A DNA stretch of 64,000 nucleotides from Phymorhynchus buccinoides (taxonomy: Eukaryota; Mollusca; Gastropoda; Neogastropoda; Raphitomidae): the NCBI GenBank assembly GCA_017654935.2, contig CM065711.1, positions 28,898,933 to 28,962,932 of the forward strand, read 5' to 3'. Of this stretch, positions 60,400 to 64,000 are shown piece after piece. How positions within the stretch are numbered: the stretch's first letter is position 1; every line of letters begins with the position of its first letter. The position numbers and the translations under genes are program-made. The notes beneath the pieces were generated by a model that worked only from the letters and a program-made list of their open reading frames with translations, searched no databases and was not told where the DNA came from.

Positions 60400-60740
60400 C
60401 TTCGTCTTCTTCTTCTTCTTCTGCGTTCCCGGGCCACAATAAGGCCACAATGGGTATGTATGTGCCTGTTTTCTAGTTTTTATTGGTGTCCTCGCTGCAG
60501 TCAGCCGACACATTCCGATTTCGGAGGAGCTCAAAGGAGAAAAACTATATGGAAGATTTTTTTGGGAAAAAAGCAGGAGAATGGGCTAAAAGTCAGAAAG
60601 ATAGTAGATGACACAAAGCAAGGAAAAAGGCAGAGTCAAAGAGAGAGACAGATTAGAGGAAGTTCCAAGTACATAACTTCCAGAAGGTGGGGGAACTATT
60701 TGTACGGAAGACTCCCCCCCCCCCCCCCCCCCAGTATCCC
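60400..60740 (+). repeat. Dispersed repeat family G, second copy
   Basis: Counterpart of 31553-31905; the C-homopolymer differs in length. Confidence 0.8.
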
Positions 60741-60828
60741 CACGTGGAGGTTGTGTTATACAAAATTCGTTCCGTGGTTATGGAGAGCTCATTTGATGCG
60801 TTTTGAGTTCCTCGCCTCGTGTGTGCAG

Positions 60829-61004
60829 AACTTGCTGGAGAAGTCCGAGGATCGCACGATCGTCCAGGACTACGCGCTGTCCATGATCCGCAGCAAGCTG
60901 CTGAAGCACATAGAGACCTGGGACAAGCACTCCACGGACGTCGACATTGCGGAGGACGTGCAGTGGCTGATGGAGAAACTGGAAGCCTGCGTGCAGGACC
61001 TCAG
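60829..61004 (+). CDS. ATP6V1H: ATP6V1H exon 10, duplicate
   Basis: Identical to 31984-32159 as read, with the same splice sites. Confidence 0.9.
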
Positions 61005-61344
61005 GTGAATGAAAATGAATTCAGGCCTCTGCCCGTTTCCAATTTTAAACCGATTGGCCAAAATATGGCACATTTGGGCAAAACTTTAATCTTGAATAAA
61101 TCGAAAACGGCTGCACGTAATACTTTCTTATTTTCAGTGTTTACTAAAGAGTAACATTGCAATACTTTCGTCATAAACTCCAACCGGAAGTGGGGACGAA
61201 AACTGCCAGTTTGGGCCACATTTTATTATTGAACATCTTGCAAATGGCTGTTTAGGGGGAGAATCCTGTCATGTTTTCTCTCAAAGGCAAACATGAGCCC
61301 TCTAGTAAGAGGTAAGAGGGGGGGGGGTCTTTAGACACTTACAA

Positions 61345-61437
61345 ACCTGGGACAAGCACTCTTGACACGGACGTCGACATCGCGGAGGACGTGCTGTGGC
61401 TGATGGAGAAACTGGAAGCCTGCGTGCAGGACCTCAG
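61345..61437 (+). pseudogene. Exon 10 shadow, second copy
   Basis: Counterpart of 32500-32592 with the same TTGA insertion and CAG to CTG change, so the lesions predate the divergence of the two copies. Confidence 0.9.
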
Positions 61438-61776
61438 GTGAATGAAAATGAAAATTGTTTTTAAACTAATTCAGGCCTCTGCCCATTTCCGTGGAGCACA
61501 GTTAACACGACTAAGTGTACAAAGCTCCACCGAAGATGGAGTGTGGCTGCCCTCGTGGCGGGGTAATCGAAAACGGTCACGCGCGTAATGTTCCCATCCG
61601 TATTCCGATGCATTGGTACCGTAGTGTTCAAGCGCTTCGGCTGTTGGGGTGATCCCTGGAGTCTTTCAGCCAGGGTAAGTCAACTACAACAGCACGCATC
61701 AGGCATGCACATATTCCATGCAACAAAAGGAGTGTGGTACACAGTGCATTAACTCATTCGCATCGCAACGATTTTG

Positions 61777-62340
61777 AATTACCATATTGTTCGGCTCATT
61801 AGGCGCTGCTGTGTATAAGGCGAACAGGGCAATTTTCAACAAAAATCTGACAAAATCCAAGTAAAAGGCGCCCTCGTTTATAAGGTGATACAGAAAGTCG
61901 AAGTTTGAAGCCTGTAAACGATTGCCGCCCGCCATTTTTGTTGTCGTAAACGAGAGTTGGCTCCCTTCTCAAATAATCGAAACTTCCGTTTTTGCGACTT
62001 CCGGTTGTTGTGTTTGGCCAATTCTTTGCGAAAACTGGTAGAATGATGGCATTTTAAGCTCTACAATGATGCTTTTTACATCCAATGAAGGGTTGTGGCA
62101 TCTGTTGGATGGTATCTCAGACGATAACAGTGATTTTTAAGCATTTTAACGTGAGTATTCGTCGTATCGGTGACTCGTTACCACTTTCGATGTTGTGACT
62201 CACAGTAGACTGTACTGAGTACGGCAATCGTTGCCTCTCTTCTCACGATTTTGTTCACTTATAGGGCGCCCTCGTTTATTAGGCGCATAGGTCGAAATTG
62301 GAGAAAAAAATATCACCTTATAGTCCAAAAATTACGGTAT
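61777..62340. mobile_element. MITE family C, second copy
   Basis: Counterpart of 32932-33494 with a few substitutions. Confidence 0.8.
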
Positions 62341-62893
62341 TAAAAAAAGTCACAAATCACTCCAGCCACACACAAACAAAACATACATAAACAAAAGGAG
62401 AAAGGAAAGAAGATTACAAGTTTTTGCTTCAGGTTTAGACATAGGGAAGTGGTAGATCAGACTTTTTTTTTATATATCTATAGACTTTATATACAAAAAC
62501 TCTCTACACCGATTGGTTTTCCCACAACAAACCACTATAGCAGCAAAGTCAGAGGCAAAATTGTGGTCTAAGGGAGCGAAGCGAGTTTAGAAGTGATCAA
62601 GGTATGATGTGCACACAGATTTACTTCCCTTGAATCTAATGCCTCAAATTGACAGCTGTCTATTAATTCCAGGGCTCCCCAGTCTGTGCGTCAAATGTGC
62701 GTGACAGACGCATTAAAACTTCGTACTGGGGGTGAAACGACGCACTATAATTACTACTCGAGGGTTATGAGATGCACTATAAATCTGCCAAGTGCGTGAG
62801 CCCGTCTCCCATTTCACCCAGCACAGTCTCCTATTTCACCCTATCTTTCTTTCTCTCTCTCTCTCTCTACCCCCCCCCCCCCCCCCCCCCCCC

Positions 62894-62924
<31 letters not shown>

Positions 62925-63036
62925 ACCTGCCATGTACCCATCATTATACAGTCCCCTTCCCTTTTACTTCACCACTCTTCCTCTTAATTACCTTTCTGTC
63001 TGCAGTCCTATCAAGAAGTGTGTCTTTGTCAGCTTG

Positions 63037-63071
<35 letters not shown>

Positions 63072-63133
63072 CTTTCCCCACTCCCACTGCATGTATTTAT
63101 GCTAATATACGTGTGTGTGTGTGTGTGTGTGTG

Positions 63134-64000
63134 TTTCAGTTCGTTTGATGAGTACGTCAGTGAGCTCAATTCAGGGCAGTTGGAGTGGAGTCCTGTTCAC
63201 AAGTCTGTGTGTGTGTGATTGCATGCATGTATTTATGCTAATATACGTGTGTGTGTGTGTGTTTCAGTTCGTTTGATGAGTACGTCAGTGAGCTCAATTC
63301 AGGGCAGTTGGAGTGGAGTCCTGTTCACAAGTCTGTGTGTGTGTGATTGCATGCATGTATTTATGCTAATATACGTGTGTGTGTGTGTGTTTCAGTTCGT
63401 TTGATGAGTACGTCAGTGAGCTCAATTCAGGGCAGTTGGAGTGGAGTCCTGTTCACAAGTCTGTGTGTGTGTGATTGCATGCATGTATTTATGCTAATAT
63501 ACGTGTGTGTGTGTGTGTTTCAGTTCGTTTGATGAGTACGTCAGTGAGCTCAATTCAGGGCAGTTGGAGTGGAGTCCTGTTCACAAGTCTGTGTGTGTGT
63601 GATTGCATGCATGTATTTATGCTAATATACGTGTGTGTGTGTGTGTTTCAGTTCGTTTGATGAGTACGTCAGTGAGCTCAATTCAGGGCAGTTGGAGTGG
63701 AGTCCTGTTCACAAGTCTGTGTGTGTGTGATTGCATGCATGCATTTATGCTAATATACGTGTGTGTGTGTGTGTTTCAGTTCGTTTGATGAGTACGTCAG
63801 TGAGCTCAATTCAGGGCAGTTGGAGTGGAGTCCTGTTCACAAGTCTGTGTGTGTGTGATTGCATGCATGTATTTATGCTAATATACGTGTGTGTGTGTGT
63901 GTTTCAGTTCGTTTGATGAGTACGTCAGTGAGCTCAATTCAGGGCAGTTGGAGTGGAGTCCTGTTCACAAGTCTGTGTGTGTGTGATTGCATGCATGTAT
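63134..64000 (+). repeat. Exon 11 truncated-copy array, second copy (7 units, cut by window end)
   Basis: Exon-like blocks start at 63140, 63268, 63396, 63524, 63652, 63780 and 63908, all with a strict 128-bp period. Same acceptor, same 22 codons. In the first contig the sixth block starts after the GCATGCATGCATTT variant; here the same variant precedes block six, so the unit order is conserved to that point. Confidence 0.95.

Larger units (their letters stand above)
51051..64000 (+). repeat. Second copy of 22.0-35.0 kb (haplotype duplicate or partial gene duplication)
   Basis: From CCTACCGTTAGGGGCAG (against 22002) to the window end, the order and sequence of about 12.2-12.9 kb on the left are repeated with scattered substitutions, small indels and one 217-bp deletion. 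Offsets are 29050 at the start, 28836 at exon 7, and 28878 at the exon 11 array. Exons 7, 9 and 10 look identical between copies. It starts at a gap and repeats the middle of the gene after the gene's last exon. Confidence 0.95.

Overview
The window is eukaryotic: a repeat-rich invertebrate animal genome, most likely a mollusc. That identification is an inference from the style of the transposons and SINEs, the long introns and the protein divergence; the sequence does not name the species. There are no operons, ribosome binding sites or CRISPR arrays. The one recognisable host gene is a single plus-strand gene for V-type proton ATPase subunit H (ATP6V1H / VMA13 family). It is spread over about 47 kb, with 13 well supported coding exons (5584 to 49919) and one candidate first coding exon (2291-2309). 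All exon junctions keep frame. The spliced CDS would encode about 496 residues if the candidate first exon and the G-rich last exon are taken as read.

Layout. 1-2454 is the end of one assembly contig (diverged repeats plus candidate exon 1). A 500-N gap follows (2455-2954). The second contig, 2955-50550, opens with a dead LINE and holds exons 2 to 14. Intron 6 carries a nearly complete but dead DIRS-type tyrosine-recombinase retrotransposon (17281-23580). The other introns are packed with nested MITEs, hAT-like fragments, tRNA-derived SINEs, minisatellites and microsatellites. A second 500-N gap (50551-51050) is followed by a third contig, 51051-64000. That contig is a near-identical second copy of about 22.0-35.0 kb: the DIRS 3' end, exons 7-10 and the start of the exon 11 array. 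It is most simply an unmerged second haplotype placed in tandem by scaffolding, but a true partial gene duplication is not excluded.

The most unusual signal is that at least six exons of the gene (3, 6, 8, 10, 11, 13) are accompanied by shadow copies. These are partial duplicates of the exon with one splice site and some adjacent intron. They lie directly beside the real exon and are usually separated by (ATC)n or (GT)n microsatellite tracts. The exon 11 series is the most striking: eleven 128-bp units, each with an intact acceptor and 22 in-frame codons. These differ from the real exon 11 mainly by synonymous changes. Other structures worth attention are the exact internal complementary region of the DIRS element, a 44-bp satellite grown from the end of a TTAA-flanked MITE, several clean transposon-in-transposon nestings with target-site duplications, and two long hairpins.
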